Position numbers and translations under genes: made by a program
Notes under the pieces: model-generated
Seen by the model: the letters and a program-made list of their open reading frames with translations, nothing else
What the model was told of the DNA's origin: nothing
Database searches by the model: none
From: Micropterus salmoides
Taxonomy: Eukaryota; Chordata; Actinopteri; Centrarchiformes; Centrarchidae
Length of the DNA stretch: 64,000 bases
Direction of reading: 5' to 3'
NCBI RefSeq assembly: GCF_014851395.1
Contig: NW_024041373.1
Span: 23,568,750 to 23,632,749, forward strand
Part shown: one piece after another, positions 1 to 14,490 of the stretch
Numbering within the stretch: position 1 is the stretch's first letter
Layout of the letters: each line of letters begins with the position of its first letter

Positions 1-3000
1 GAAACGATGAGACTGGATCTGCTCCAGGAGACGCTGCTTGTTCCGCCTCACCTGGTTAGCATGTTCTCTGTGAGGGATAGACGGCTCATCAACCCTATTT
101 CCGGCGGCAGCAAGCAACTTTTTACAGGAAAAAGCGCTGATAAACCCTTTGGATGCTCCCTCCTTAGCAACAAATAACATATAAGGGAGAGAGTTAAGAA
201 TGTATAAATACTCACAGCATGGTACTGCTGCAAGGGTACGGTGAGCCAATATTGTTAGCTTGAATCCCACTTTCCACTGTCTTTAACAGCTGTTTCATGT
301 TAGACCTGCAGTGCAGAACACTGCTTTAGCTTAATTTGTCAGGTTCAAACAGTGAGAATATGTGTTGGTGTACCTCTTAAGCATGTGTGTAATGCTGAAT
401 GGTAATCCTGACCTCTTCACCTCCTTGCGGTTGTGCAGCAAAAGCTCCTGGTTGTGCTGGAGGAGGCTGTGGTACTGAGCTGTGAAGGACCTGAACTGCT
501 GGATGCACACCAGCAGCAGGAAGTAGTCCGGGTGCTCTGCATCTGTCTGCCTCAACAGCCCCTGCACACACACACACAGATATATTAACTTATATATTTT
601 CACACATCTTTAAGCAGATACTGTCTTCAAAGTCATGAGCATCAATTAGATATTTAGCATATCTTTCGGTTTCCAGTGTGTGATCATGTATTTTTCTTTA
701 TGTATCATCTCAATGTTTAAAATTAGCTTTTTATTTTGTTCTTTTTCTCTATATGTATGTAATGTGCTATTTTAACTTTGAGTTTGAATTGACAGTGTGT
801 TGCATTTTAAAGTTAGGTCCTTTAAATGTAAATCATGATCTACACTGCTTAAAGTGTGTGTGTTAATCTCACCTGTAGCAGCAGCAGATATTCAGGGATC
901 CTCTGAACCGGCTGAAGGAGCAGAGTGTAGAGGGAGGGTTTGGATTCGTCACCCGTTATGTCACTCTGATAGAAGCCCAATGCGGCCAATCAGAGCCAAA
1001 GGGCAACACAGGTCGACCAATCAGGATGGAAGAAAATAACCACTTAGTACAGCAATGTGATTTTATTCAAATGAAAGGTCTGTAAATATTATACTCAAAG
1101 AGGGCTGGAATTTACTTTTTGTGGCTACTAGATATTTAAGTTACCAGCCAGTCAAACATTTCTGAGAACATACAAGACTCATCAGACTAGTTTTTAGAAT
1201 TGCAGGGATGCTGGTGTTCTCTGCCATTAGTCGCAATAAGTCTTAGAATATTTTATGTTTCATATTGTACCATAAGCTTTGACATGTTATGTCTTTTCCT
1301 GCCTGCCCTGTCTTGCTACTATCTCTAATGCTATACACATGTCATGTCATATCACAGGCTGTCACGTCACGTCGCTTCCTGTCCTGATGTCTCCTGCACT
1401 GTCCCCATCCCTTTTGTGTTACCTCCTGGAAGGCAGAAGATTTCACAGAGCTGGAGGAAAGCATGGTGACGACTGACAGACAGTCCGGAAGCTCCTTCAG
1501 GTAGGACACATAAAAGTCCAAGAAATCACTCTGCAGGGAGACAGAGAGAGATCCTGTCTGTGTTTGCATGTACGTGTTCATGCACCATCCACGCACACTT
1601 TCTACTTTCTCCTCCCTTCATTGTCAGTCTGGTGAGACTGATTAGACTGTAGACAGCAGATCATGATGCCCGTGTGTGGATAGAAAAACAGTTTAATGTA
1701 AGCTTCCAGCTGTCATTCAAGTTAACTATTTAAAATTTTGCTGATTTAAAACAATTCACTCATTTGTTTTATGATATTTGTGTTCTGCTGAGGTGAGATA
1801 TTTTCAGAAACCTCACTGGAAGTTTCAGGGCTCCCTCAAATTCCCATTAAATATAAGCACATACAACAACCTAAACAAATAAAAGACCTATGAAATGAAA
1901 ATCAAGGAAAAAAACTATTTCAAAAAACAGTATAATTACATATTTTGACATAATAGAATGTTTTAAAAATATAAAGCTTGTAATTTGATGATTCCTGTAA
2001 TTCTTTTTATTTCTTTTCTGCTATTTTTCTCCCTCAAGCTCAATGCAGGAGGGCTCATAATACATTGTGAATCTGCATATATATTTTCTAAATAGGCAGG
2101 TGTTTCTACCAATTACTGCATTTCCCACCATTCACTGTAATGAGTCTATTCTATTAAAGCCAATTATACATTCGCTTTGTATTGTATTATACTCCAGCAG
2201 TGTATTGCGTCTGCTTTAGGCTTTCAGCTGATGTTTGGATGCCACTAGCACCTTTCTATATGTTACAACACAATATAACCTTGTTTTTTACTTTCGGTAA
2301 AAGATTTTTGATACTTTAAATCCATATGTCCCTGGAGCATTTAGATTTTTACACTACTGACATTATTGTGGCAAATTGAATTCCTAATGTTGTCTGGCTG
2401 GAGGTCCCCTGAAAAGAGGGGGGAAAGGAAGTCCTGAAGTGCACTCACAGGTTTTCACAGAAATAAAATGTTTTATATATACAAAAATCACCATTTAGTA
2501 TAAAATGCCTGTAGGGGTTCAAGTCTTTCTGAGAATTTTAATTTTGTCACATAAGGACTAGTATTCTTATTTTGCCATCAGTTATTTTGCACACTGATTA
2601 CTAGAATCATTCTTGTCTTTGTACTATATCTGTATTCCAGCTCTCAACATGGCTCTACTGGAATTTGACATTTTATTTCATGTCCGTCATGGCTGCCAAA
2701 GCGATTCAGAGTCATTATAATTGGCCAGTCACAAGACCGAACCTTTTGACCCTTCCATATTAACTAGACTGGAACAGCAGTGAGCATTGTGAATGTCAAG
2801 TTTTTGATTTAGAAGCAAGTAAACTTGAGGTCCAGATCCTTTGTATAATATAGTTGTTAAAGTCGCCACAGGAATACCAGATACATCAACAATGTGCTGA
2901 TTCAATTCTGTGGTCATTTTAGAGGCTGTGGTTTGTGGTGGTGGTGGTGTATTGAACAGCATTATACAAAAAACATTTCTTTAACATATTTTCCACAGTG

Positions 3001-6000
3001 GCCAAACACAAAAAAAGGGCACAGAAGTGAAATGATCTGTTGCAAATGCAGGGATAGCGTGGTCACACACGGGCTGTATTTTTCAGTCAAGCTTTTTGCT
3101 TTTTAAAAAGGGGGGGAAATGCATCTGTAACACTTATTGCCAACAGGTGACACAGGTGTCAAGATTTTAGAGGTATTTATTTTGTTTAGCAGTAGATGGT
3201 GCATATTGACATGTCTTCATAAATATCAGCAGAAAACAATCGTCTGGTGAAATGCTTCCCTATTATGTGTTAATAATGTACACACAGTTTGGAGACTTAA
3301 CACCAAAATGAACAGCTGAATATTGTTTGATGAATCCAATGTCAGGTTTAAAAAAAAAAAAAAGAGAATAACTATTCCAGTATAGTTTGATACTGATGCA
3401 ACTGCTAATGTGATTAAAGCTTGCGGTTTTCCTTACTGCAGGCCAATACGGCGCCTGTATGCAGACACCAGAGCAGCAACCCAAGCTAGCACAAGTATCT
3501 TTATGGACTATCCAAAGCAACTGAACTTGGTTGAAGATCATTGTTAGTATTTCAGGATTTCTAATATCATCAACCAAGTCCAGTTGCCCTTGATTTTAAC
3601 CTTTGGATAACTATGACCTGGAGGACTGAGAACCTTCACAGACATCTTTATGGACTACTGTCTGTGGGTCAAAAGTAATTGCTACTTTTTGACCTCACAT
3701 TGTTCAAACAATTCTAACATTCAAACTCAAATTCTGTGTTTGTTGTTTACCTCTTTGCTGGTGAGCCTCATAAACACATCCCCCATGATGCCTTGCCACT
3801 GGCTCTTGAGCACACGTTCCTGGAGAGTATGGAGGAGCTCAAGGTGCTGCTGGATCAGAAACCTGAGAGAGCTGGGAAATGGACTAAAGACGGCGAGAAA
3901 GAGAGAAGAGGAGAGGATAGAAATCAATTGCAGAGACTACTTGAATGAAATAAGTTCTCTTACAGAATAATTACATAAAAACTGACTTGTGAAAATTATT
4001 TTTAAGGCATGTGTGTTTTTGGAGACAAATTTTGTCATGTTGAAGAGACGACTTAAAAAGGATGCATTTTCAGCTTCCAGAAACGGCTCATATACAGAAG
4101 TTATTGTAAACAACCTTCATCTTTGTACTTTTATATAATATACTAAACTTCCTGGTAATTATTGTACCATCTTGCGTGACAGACATCTGGCAGCAGACAA
4201 ATGAGGTTAAAACAAATGCAATAATTTACAAATCCCATTGGACCTGCTTCAGAATTTGCACCTTTTCATTGGTGCTGTTTGTCACTGGAAACATGTGTGC
4301 TGAAATAAACACTGATTACATTAGCAAGCTATGTAGAGTCTTTTAAAAGAGTGTCCTCTCTGTCTCCCTGGTGTTTATAACCTGCTTTTATTTGATTAGT
4401 TTATTTCCTGCCCCCCCCAACCCACCCATCCCTACCATAAACTCTTAATTTAGGTCAGTAGCCCGGCTGGAATGAATTCTGAGTGTAGATCTGTGTGTGA
4501 GTAAGAGAGCAATGAGAGTCTGTGTAGATCTTTTCAATATGAGATAAGGTTGGTGATGTTTGAATAATTCTGCGTTTCCATTGGTTGTGTGTGCAACTTC
4601 TTAAATGTAGTGTTTAAATAAGACCTTTCTACAGAGACAAAGTTTAAATCTTTTCTCCTTATTAAACAACCTCCTTAGTCATTATTATTTAATTTCATTA
4701 TTGTCTTTTAATGATGTCCATAAAAGATTTCAGTTTGTGTGTTCACAGACTTACCGTTTGTCTTTGGGAGTGAGCGCTTCTGATCCATTGAAAGAGATGT
4801 TAGCTTTCAGTAACAGAGATAAGTGGGACACATAAACTCGCTCTGACTCCAGCAGCTCCAGAGCAACTCTCTGTCTCTTATCTGCACACACACACACAAA
4901 CAGAAACACAATATATGTTTAAACTATGTTGAGTTATATATACAGTAAGTAGTCTATGAGGGGTTTTGTGATATGGGCTTTCGACTACGTCATCTGTGTT
5001 GACCAAAACTATATTTTTTGCCATATGTAAATAATGATGACATTTTGGGAAATACACTTATTCTCTTTCTTGCCGAGAATTAGATGAGAAGATCGATTCA
5101 AAATCTGTCCGTTCAATTTGAAGCTCAAGCAAGGAGACAGTTAGCATTGCTTAGCATAAAGACTGGAAACAGGGGGAAACAGCTAGCCTGGCACTATCAA
5201 AAGAGAATAGGTTCACCTACCAGCAGCTCTAAAGCTCACTAAATAACAAATCATATCTTGTGTGTTTAATCCGTACAAAAACCAAATGGCAGTTTGTGGT
5301 TTTACGGGGTAATATTTCTTGACAGAGCGTTGTGACTTCCTGTAGCCTCCTCTGGAAGTTCACAACTCCAAGAACAAGATAATGTGTTAATTAGTTAACT
5401 TTACAGGCACTACAAGATGGATAGTGTTAGCTTTGAACAGAGCCAGTCTAGCTGTATCCCCGTTTCCAGTCTTTATGCTAAGTTAGGCTAACTGTCTGGG
5501 TTTGCTGTAGCCTTACATTTAATGGACAGATAAGGAGGATATTGTTCTTCTCGTCTAACTCTTGGCAAGACAGTGAAAAGGAGTATTTCTTAAATGTAGA
5601 ACTATTTATTTTAATGAATGGGCATGTATTGTGTGTTGTGGCCTTAGTGAGCAAACTATTAAGTATTAGCAGCAGTTAGCACTCCTAGTGGTTCTAGTGA
5701 TAATAGAAGTGCAGCAGCAGTATCATTATTAGTTGCATTAATAAATATACTTCTTACTGTTTTCAGTCGTGCTGTTGGGTGTCTCTGTGTCATCTCTGCT
5801 GTTCTTCCTCTCTCCCCATGCTGGAAATTTGGATGGACAACCTCTCTGCTGCTGCTGAACCTCATGATCAGAGGTGGAGGCTGCAAGACACACAAATGTG
5901 AAATGACTCTTATAGGTCTGTCATATATTTTTCTGCACTTCACCTTCTTCACACACGTACACAGTGTGCAGACATGAATGATACATACACATATTGACTC

Positions 6001-9000
6001 ACTCTGTGTGGATGTGGTGCTCCTCTGTGGTGACCCGCTATGTGGCAGACTAGAAAAGAAGTGTTGAATAACACCAAGGTCTGACTGACTGGGCACACAG
6101 ATGTGTTCATCCCCTGATGCCGTTAGCACATCTGCCTTGGAGCTCTCTCTGCATTTGAACCGATCAGCAGCAGAAGGAGAAGGAAAAGATGATAAAAACA
6201 ACTTATTTGCCAAGTCACACAACACAGTTTTTGCATCCCTGCCAATAAGTATTTGTTTGGGGAGCAATTTTACAGTCTTGGCCTTGCCCAACTGCACTTT
6301 AATGGCATTAGTAGACGCTCTAGAGCTGAGATAACAGGTAAAAATGCAAATAAGTTAGAAGAATGCAAAATGTGTACATTAAATATAATTTAAATGTATT
6401 TTTGTGGATGAAACAAATGTGTGTATCTACAGTGGCGATACATCGACCATTGTGTCCCTGAGCAAGACATGTAACCCCTAGTTGTAAAGTTACCCCTAGT
6501 TATAAAATCTTCAGCTAAATTACTAATTATTATTACCACAGTACATCCTTATTATGTATGTTTCAGCCCTACCTTTGTGAAACAGAGAGGATATCTTTGG
6601 TGTTTTCTGTCTGCAACAGTTCTATCCTCTTCTGCACCTCTCTCTGTCTGCTGGATACATCCTTTATGTGGAAAAACACCACATTCAGCTCCTCCTGCAA
6701 GCAGATTATACCAAGGAACTGCATTAGTGTAACTGCTGTAAACTGATAAGAGTTTGCATTTTACAGTGTGAGCCGCCGGGTCAGATTTAGAGAGAAATCT
6801 GCTGGATAGCTTTAGGGCACAAATCAAGAACAGGGCATTTTTCTTCCAGGGCAGCTAGAGCCAATGCTTTTATAGTTTTGTGATGTCAGATGGTGGAATA
6901 AATTACTAAAGCAGATAGGAAAATCACTTCCAACATGGGAAACGTTTTAAGTAAAATACATATTTATTAAGAATTGGTGGGATTTATAGGAAATAGCTTC
7001 TAAATGTCACTAAAACTACAAAATACAGCTGCTATCACATAGTTTGCCAGTTGTATGCACCTTTTGTGGTGTGGTAATCATGCTAAATATTATACAGCTT
7101 ACACATTTCTTATACTGCGGGCATGTGCATGTATGTCCAACTCTAACAACCTTCCATTCAATGCCACATATATAGCCATCATAAAAAATATACCACATGC
7201 CTGAAATATCTAAAAATGTGTGTGCAGATGCAGCATGTGAAAGTCAAAAAAACGTGTCTGAAAAAGTAGCCTTTCTGTCTAAATGACATTAGTTTTCACT
7301 TTCAGTCAGATGTTCGAAATTACGTTACAGCAGTCTCATCACCACACCAAGAAAAGACTGTGTGTAAGTTTGTGCGTGTGTGTTTTTAACTGTGTGGCGT
7401 TCTCCGCACCTTGAAAGTGTTGAGTGAGTTCTTGAGACTCATTATCTTATCATCCACATCAGTCTGATGGGCCTGGAGCTTCTCCTCCAGACCGTGATCC
7501 CGCTGACGCAGCTCGCACAACTCCGTCAGGGCAGTATGGAGCCCCTCGCGCAGCTCGGCCACCAGGCCCTGCAGCTGCGGCACAAGAAGCAATGGAATTC
7601 ATCTATTCAGCAGCATGTTTTGGGCAAGTTGACTGCTTCAAATGAAATTTAATTCTTTACTCTCTTTTAGCACTTTATGATTTCATTATTATATTATTCT
7701 ACTGGAAGTAGTTTTTATTATTCTTTAACATCCTCTTTTCTTTCCAGTCTTTTAGGTCTATAAATCTTGCTTTTCCATCAGTTATTGCAGTTTTGTTGCA
7801 TCTTCTTTTGTGGAGTCTTTTAGAATTCGCTTTCAACAGCCTATACCTGAATTTACTTTCCTCTACCCTTCATGATCTTTAATTCTTACATTCTGTACAG
7901 AATCCTGCTTTTTTTTTAATAAATCTCATTTTCTCATCGTTTCTTAATAATATCACGTAAGTAATGGATTCTTTATCCGCCTCCTCTTTTCTCTGCAGTT
8001 AGTCTTAGTTTTCATTATAGCTGATTGAATTTATTCAGCAGGGATAACTGAATCAGCTCATGGGAACATAGCATGGGCTGAAGCAACTCTTACTTGTCCA
8101 ATCTTTTCATCGCTCTCTTGTTTGCTCTCTCTCCCTCAGTCATGTGAAAAACATCAGGCAGCAGCCTGAATGGAGCATCTGTCCTGTGTGCCTTCTGCTT
8201 TTCTTCCTTTCTGATGTTATCAATGCTTGTCAGTGCTACTGTACGCCTTTACACGTGGTGGTGGTGGTGGTGGGGGTCTAAAGATGCTCTACAGGATGAG
8301 TTCCTCATGGATTTCATTGTTCAATTGCAAGTTAAGATAATGTTGCGGTTGGTTCCCTTGAATAAGTAAAATAATTTAAATGCTAAAATGTTTAGATTTT
8401 AATAAAGACAAAGTGAGTAATAAGTCAACTTTACTAGCCTCGTGTGACCCATTCAGAACTTAATTTGAAAACAATAATATTAAATTTTGGGCAGATTTTG
8501 TGAGTTATGAGATATGATAACAAAACTAAAACTAAAAGCCCCAAAAATAAGCTCAAACAATTATCAACACTCATTACACCATCTTAACATAAAGGCATAA
8601 TGAGTCATTTAAAGTTGGCCCTGGCTCAAGAGCGAGCAAGCAAGAGCAGCTCGGTCAAACAGACACACAGACCTGAAGCTCTTTATTTATCCGTAACACA
8701 GACAGAGAGCAGAGGAGAGAGACCGCACTGTAACCTGGTCACTACATTTTCCTGATCTCACACACTGCCCAAAGGTTGCCACCCAGAAATGCAACCAAAC
8801 ACAGCGAAATACACACCACATGCACTATGATTAGAGGAGCTTGGACATTTTTGGGCATTTTCTCTGTAACACTGCTAACTCAAGCTGAGTTAGTGCCATT
8901 TGTAGCTTTTTGTTATATAAAGTGACTCTTGTGACACTCTTGGAAGCTCAACCCTATTTCTTTCACTAATAGAAATTGTCAGTCTGAGAAAATGCCACAT

Positions 9001-11347
9001 ATTCATTTTTGGTAAGACACATCACTGTCTCCTCTGTCAGAGAATTGAGTTGGCAACAGATATTATTTTGTCTGTAGGTTGCTTGTTTGCAATTCTTGCT
9101 GTGGTAGAATTTTCTCATGGTGGTCAGTGTTGAAAGATATCCAAGTTAATTTGTCCTGTCAAACATAAATCACATATGTAAAGAAGCATGTGTGTCCAAA
9201 CTTCAAAGCAGTGGCTGTTGAACTGCAGAGTAGCATTTCTACTCTTCTATCCAAGAATGTCAGAAGAGAATTAAACTCCAGACAGCATCTCACATGATGA
9301 GATTGACATTTGACCTTTCTGTGACTTGACCCTAATCTTTTCTTGAGATCATGATATCACATGTCATATGGTCACAACTTTGTAAAAGAAAATGCCAGCA
9401 GGTAAATGCTACTACCTGCTAGCAGCAGGTGAATAGCAGTTCAAGAGCAAAGTGAGTTTCGCAAAAGCAGTCCCCACAAAATGTTTCAAATGTAAGAAAA
9501 GAGAGAGAAAATATTACTGGACTCCTCTGTTCAAAGTGTGCGGTACCAGCTGTATCAGAGTTGGTTAATGACATAATGACTGAGCCATTACACCATAAGG
9601 TTACTTTTGTTGTGTGGAAAAGAAGAGTTCTCGATTACCTGAGCAATTTCTAGGTTTGCCTCCTCCACATTTTCTTCTTTTTCTAAAATAAAAAGCAAAA
9701 CACAACAATAAACTTAGTTAGGTATTCACTTTAGTGAAAATGTTGATTGATTACACAATATAATTACTATATTAATAAACAGACATGGTAGCCCATCAGG
9801 GTGGGCCATTCATACCTTGGATAATAATATGTTATGCAAACATAAAACTGACAGAGACATGTAATTGAGAAATGTTATGTAATTTGACATTGACGTTTGC
9901 TTAAATGTCAGCAAAATACTATAGACTGTGAACCTTACTGTTGTCGCCACAAAGACCTTATTCATTAAATTTTAGTAATCTATTTAATGACTTATTTATC
10001 TATTTCTAAAATCCAACCTGTTGGCTCATGTTATAAAATGCAGTGTAAAGGCTAGTTAACACTGTTGATGCAATGGACTCAGAGCTTTTAAACTCACAGG
10101 AAAACCTTTCCCAGACTCCTGGTCCATAAACCTTCTCAGTTCAAGGAACACAACCAAAATGACTTTGAACCATATGAATCATTAGACACAAATCTAAACA
10201 TATTCTTTATGGAGTGACCAATATTATAGTGAGATGTTAATATCATAATATCTGCACTGAACGATCTTGTCAACCACAAGACGAAAAGGTGTTTAAATCC
10301 ATTTTATCTATATTTATAGAGTGAATTCATGTTTTTCGAGGTAATCATTGTTGGTTCACATTTCCATCAAAACAGAAGAAGAATAAATCTAAGGAGGGTG
10401 AGTATCTGCGTGCAATTTGTTAAAAGGTGAAAACAGTACAGGGTTCATAACAAATATTTTATACCACAGAAGTCAAGATTAGAGCAGTGCTCACGTGCCA
10501 GTCCTTCTCAGAAGAGAGTAACTATACTCAAGAACAAGCATCATTTTTCTTTCCTTTCACTCCTGTCTCATTTTTCACTCATTTGTCATCATTCCTGTGA
10601 CTTGTGGTAACTTTAAGTCTACAAGTCTCATAATAATTGTAAGTGGAGCAGCTGCCGAAAGTGTCTCCAATGGAATGACATATTTATTTCTAGTGATTTC
10701 TAGTTACTACATTTTGACTGAATTCTTTTTATGTTTACAAAATTACTTGGCTGCTGGAGGAAAGTGCTGCACAAGGAAATTCAGATTCTTGATGGATTTT
10801 TTTTTTTATAAATGCAGCACATTTTGGGACAATTTGCTGGTTGTATAAAAGCACAATACGTTTCTTTGTTGTGGAAATGATGAGGCTGCTGCCAACATTG
10901 CTGAGGGTCATCTGGAATACATACTTGCCAATTATGCATGATAATACATGTAAGAACCCGCATGATGCCATGTACCACATATGTAACACTTCTTGACTGT
11001 GAAAGAGCAAAAGAAGGAATATACAGTGTCTAACACTGGAGTTTCTATCCGCAGGATATACAGTATGACAAATGTCCTCACAGCTTGGCTTTGTGCTATT
11101 GGCCTCAGTTGTTACAGGCCAGAAAAAGCTGGAGGAGAGATATCAACATTACAACTTACTATACCAGACTGACCTTAAACTTAAAGACAAAAATGAGGAA
11201 GCATTACCATTCCCAAACCTGAACCCTTATCTCCAAGAGCATCTGTTCAAAAGTTACAGAATAACAGAGTCAAAGTTTTTTGACACCTGTTTTACCTTCT
11301 GACACTTCCTCCGTCTTGTCTTGTGTATCTGGTTTACCATTCTCCAT
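1..11347 (-). CDS. arhgef33: Rho guanine-nucleotide exchange factor, ARHGEF33-like (5' part; 3' end outside window)
   Basis: RhoGEFs catalyse GDP/GTP exchange on Rho GTPases through a DH domain. I read these exons (minus strand): 11296-11347 (ATG, MENGKPDTQDK), 9639-9682, 7410-7574, 6573-6694, 6003-6328, 5758-5880, 4755-4881, 3751-3883, 1423-1530, 873-965, 421-561, then about 1-159 running off the window. All junctions are GT/AG and the first eleven exons sum to 478 codons in frame. Exons 2-4 (about residues 18-120) are Glu/Gln/Leu-rich coiled coil. Exon 5 is low-complexity Ser-rich. The DH domain starts near residue 278 (RVALELLESERVYVSHLSLL) and passes through FLIQQHLELLHTLQERVL, DFYVSYLKELPDC, LLLQPVQRIPEYLLLLQ (the conserved DH helix) and HPDYFLLLVCIQQFRSF. 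No PH domain is seen in the visible part. The RhoGEF family call is firm. The name ARHGEF33 rests on the coiled-coil plus DH layout and remembered resemblance. The last visible exon's acceptor is the weakest junction. Confidence 0.8.
3495..3650 (-). repeat. Degenerate copy of the interspersed repeat seen at 26370-26612
   Basis: On the minus strand this reads TTCTCAGTCCTCCAGGTCAT, then TTATCCAAAGGTTAAAATCA, then GGGCAACTGGACTTGGTTGA. It matches the left part of the 26370-26612 element with scattered changes. A second inverted portion (GGTTGAAGATC next to TATGGACTATCC) sits at 3495-3540, so the remnant is folded back on itself. It lies in the intron between arhgef33 exons 8 and 9. Confidence 0.65.
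5041..5596. mobile_element. Non-autonomous inverted-repeat element (MITE-like)
   Basis: The two ends are imperfect inverted repeats of about 60 bp. The left end begins CATTTTGGGAAATACACTTA and carries CTTGCCGAGAATTAGATGAG; the right end read in reverse carries AAATACTCCTTTTCACTG and CTTGCCAAGAGTTAGACGAG. A second inner pair (TTAGCATAAAGACTGGAAAC against GTTTCCAGTCTTTATGCTAA) extends the palindrome. There is no coding capacity. It lies in the intron between arhgef33 exons 6 and 7. The family name is not certain. Confidence 0.7.
6440..6525 (+). repeat. SINE 3'-body fragment
   Basis: The segment TGTCCCTGAGCAAGACATG, then AACCCCTAGTTG, and a terminal TCTTCAGCTAAAT resembles the body and tail of the tRNA-derived fish SINE whose head is seen at 62095-62250. 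The head is missing and the middle is partly duplicated. It is intronic in arhgef33. Confidence 0.55.
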
Positions 11348-14300
11348 GTTTAGGTATCCTGTCCGGTCTGGTCCAATCTATCGTCTGGTGCTGTAGTCCA
11401 GCTCACGATGACTTCAGTCCGCTCCTCTGCGTTGTTCTTTTCCTGTGAACAGCCCTATCCTTTGCTGTGATCCCTCACTTTCTCTCCTCCATAGCATGTG
11501 AGTCCTATGATTTTCCATTTGCACAAAAAGGCCCTTGTCTTCAGAGACTAGAGGGACAGAAGGCAAGATCAGGAGGAGAGAGAAATTTGGTCGTCATACT
11601 GCCAAATACTGTAACTAACTCAGCTCATTAGATTTAAGGAGGGGTGACTGGTTGTTAATGATGATGATAAACAGGGCACCACTGATCAGTGTAAGCTTGC
11701 AATGGAAAAGCCAGTTATTGCAGTGGGTAAAAGTTGATTGTAGTCCCCTGCCAGTCCAAAACGTGTCAGTATAAGTACGTAATAATTGCTGCAGTGTCAA
11801 GTCTGTGTAGATGCAAAGAGCTGCACAATGTCACCAACATTATCATTCATTTGGAGGTGTGTCTACAGAGACAAAACATTTTGGTCCAATATTCACTCTC
11901 TTTTTAGCTCTGTTTTTGGTCTCCACCAACTCCTGAGAATAAATATCTGGGTTTTTGCTAAATGCTTCACTGTGTTCACCAGCTAGTTGCTACTGTTTCT
12001 GCCTGCTGGTGGGTGCTGGGCAGGCAGCGTACAGTGGGAAGAGTTTATCAGAAAGGTTTCTTCAAAACAGATTCCTGCTATGATAGGAAATGATGTTGAT
12101 GAGAGCCGTGAGAGTGAACCAAAATAGTGACGTTGTGGGCTGTAAAATGAAAACAATGAGGTGAAAGATGGTATAAAACTCTGTAGAGTTCAGTAGTAGA
12201 GTGATTATTCCCTGTGGGTTCATTACTACAAGTGACCACTTTCAGATTACAAATTATCATCAGGCCCATTGCCAATAAAAAAATATTTATAAGAGCAGCT
12301 TTAAATGATAAGCTGCTCCACCAAAAATCCATTGTTTAGTAGGCTATTAAATACTAGTCAACCCTTGTAGATTTGAAAGACAACAGCAGCTGTACTATGC
12401 TTGAATTCAAGTCAGTTAAAATTGTTTCCAATGATGACCAATGAGTTTTCCCTTAGAACATTAAGGTAAACCACTCATGCGGCTTAATCCATTTCAATAC
12501 AAACTTTTGCCAAAATACAACTAGTCATGGTTATAGTTGCTCCTCAAGTTGGTACAGAAGACTGCAAATTCAGCTGTCAGTCAGACTAAGAGTGAGGTGA
12601 AGAACTGGGCTGATATACTACTGAGTCTTGATTAGTGGAATGCAGATCAGGTGTGCAGGTGGAGAGCCAGGGCCAGAGTGGGAAGCCACGCCCAAAAAGG
12701 CACACAGACAACACAGAGAGACACAAGGGATTGGGAAGAGAACTGCAGAATCTAAAGGACATCCCATTAGGAAGAGTTTCTCCTCAACCAACACCATATA
12801 GTGCCACCATATAGTCCATATAGTTTTAGGACAGAAAAGCAGGTCATGGTTGTTCACTCAGACCTGTTGTGTAGGGAATTTCTTAAAAACTAACATCCTT
12901 ATCAGTTCGACAGTTCGAAAGATAGATGTTGCCCTCGTGTGTATGCATGTGTTAGCCTGATCAATTTCACATCCTCTTGCCTCATGGCTGACAGAAGCCT
13001 GTGTTTTTCTCTCTGACCATGTCGGTAATGCGCGGTTTCGGAAGTCTATCTGTTTGTTCCTGCCTGTCTGTCTCTTTTCATATCTACAGTATGTTTCTTT
13101 TTTCTCGGTGGAGACAATAAAGCCCGGAGACAAGACAAACAGCTGAGCGGCTCCTCATTTCAACAACAAACCTGTGTTTGAAGGTTACATCATTCCCACA
13201 CATCATCTGATTCGGTGGTTACATGTGAATGTGAGCTTAAGAGAATGAACTATCCATTGCTCTTTGCACAAAAAACAAAAACAAAACTTGTCTTATTCAC
13301 CATAAATTAAATGGGATTTAGAGAAAAAGTTATTTTGATGATTTTCTTATGAAAATAAATTAGTTTTCAGTGTCATGTAACTAAACCATGAGTTCAAAAC
13401 AGTTATTGTTGTTGTACAAGTCTTTTACCATATCCATAACTCCATAACTCAATGGAGTATGCTGCCTCTTTATTTCAGATAGAGGAGGAAAGAGCTGTAT
13501 AAGGTTAATCCTACTCTTTCTTATTTGCCTGGAGAAACCATGCCTCAGACTGTCCAGTCTGTTGTGCAAGGCGACAATAACTCTGGCCTTTTCTTATGTA
13601 GACCTGCCCATATGCACTACATCTGTTTTCCTAACACAGAAGTTACAGCATGAAATAGGAACACTTTTGTCAGACAGTTATAATAAGTAAGCCGTTGTGT
13701 CCTGGATTCTTGATCTGAGTCTAATATGATTAGATAGAAAACAGGAACCATGAGGTTCACGATGGTAGAAAGGTCAACTCTTTTCTTTTCTTTTTCACAG
13801 CTGAAGACAGTGCCTTAGTGTAACATTTCTGCATCTCTATAAACAAGATGGGCATATATTAAAAATATTACCTTTCCATTCAATGCAATTTACACAAACT
13901 CAGAATTTACCATAAATCATTCATCCTCAGCACTGCTCTATTGAATATAGTTTATTTCTGTCTACCATTCTTATTATTGATTTTATATGTATATTGTCTG
14001 CTACGTAGAAGAAGAAAGTTACAAACTCATTTTCACTCTACAACTTGTTGACAAATAAATCTACCTTGTACCCTGTATAAAGTTGCCAGGGCACTGCAAC
14101 TGGATAAAATCCTGCAACCACCTGAGGACCCATTCTATTTTGTTTTTTTTATTGTCCCTTAGTGGTGCAAATTACCAAACAAATTTTCAATTTATTAAAT
14201 TACTAATTTGTAGATGCCAGACAGTCCGGACCTTCGGGGACCCCTATGGGCCTGGAGCCCTGGGGTAGTTGGCCACTTCTCGAATCAACTGTCTGACAAC

Positions 14301-14460
14301 AATTAAAACCTTTTTTGTTATTATCTGGTCACTCATCATACTTTGTTCAATATTATACTAATCTGACAATTAACCATCAATTTTTGTTCACATTATGTTT
14401 TTACTTACACTTTCAGTTTGTTTTTGCACCTGCAGTCAGGACCATAGACTTTGGTCAGGA
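11348..14460. other. Intergenic region between divergent arhgef33 and slc17a5
   Basis: This is AT-rich sequence with only short, family-less open frames. I see no conserved protein, RNA gene or clear transposon. The two flanking genes point away from each other, so any distal regulatory sequence for either could lie here, but I cannot identify one by eye. Confidence 0.5.
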
Positions 14461-14490
14461 ACTGGGATAAGATGCTTCCCTTTAGCGTCA

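Noticed and set aside
3427..3495. GGCGCC/GCAGACACCAGAGCAG stretch as a separate element
   Set aside because: It is short and GC-richer than its surroundings but has no repeat partner in the window. It probably belongs to the adjacent degraded repeat.
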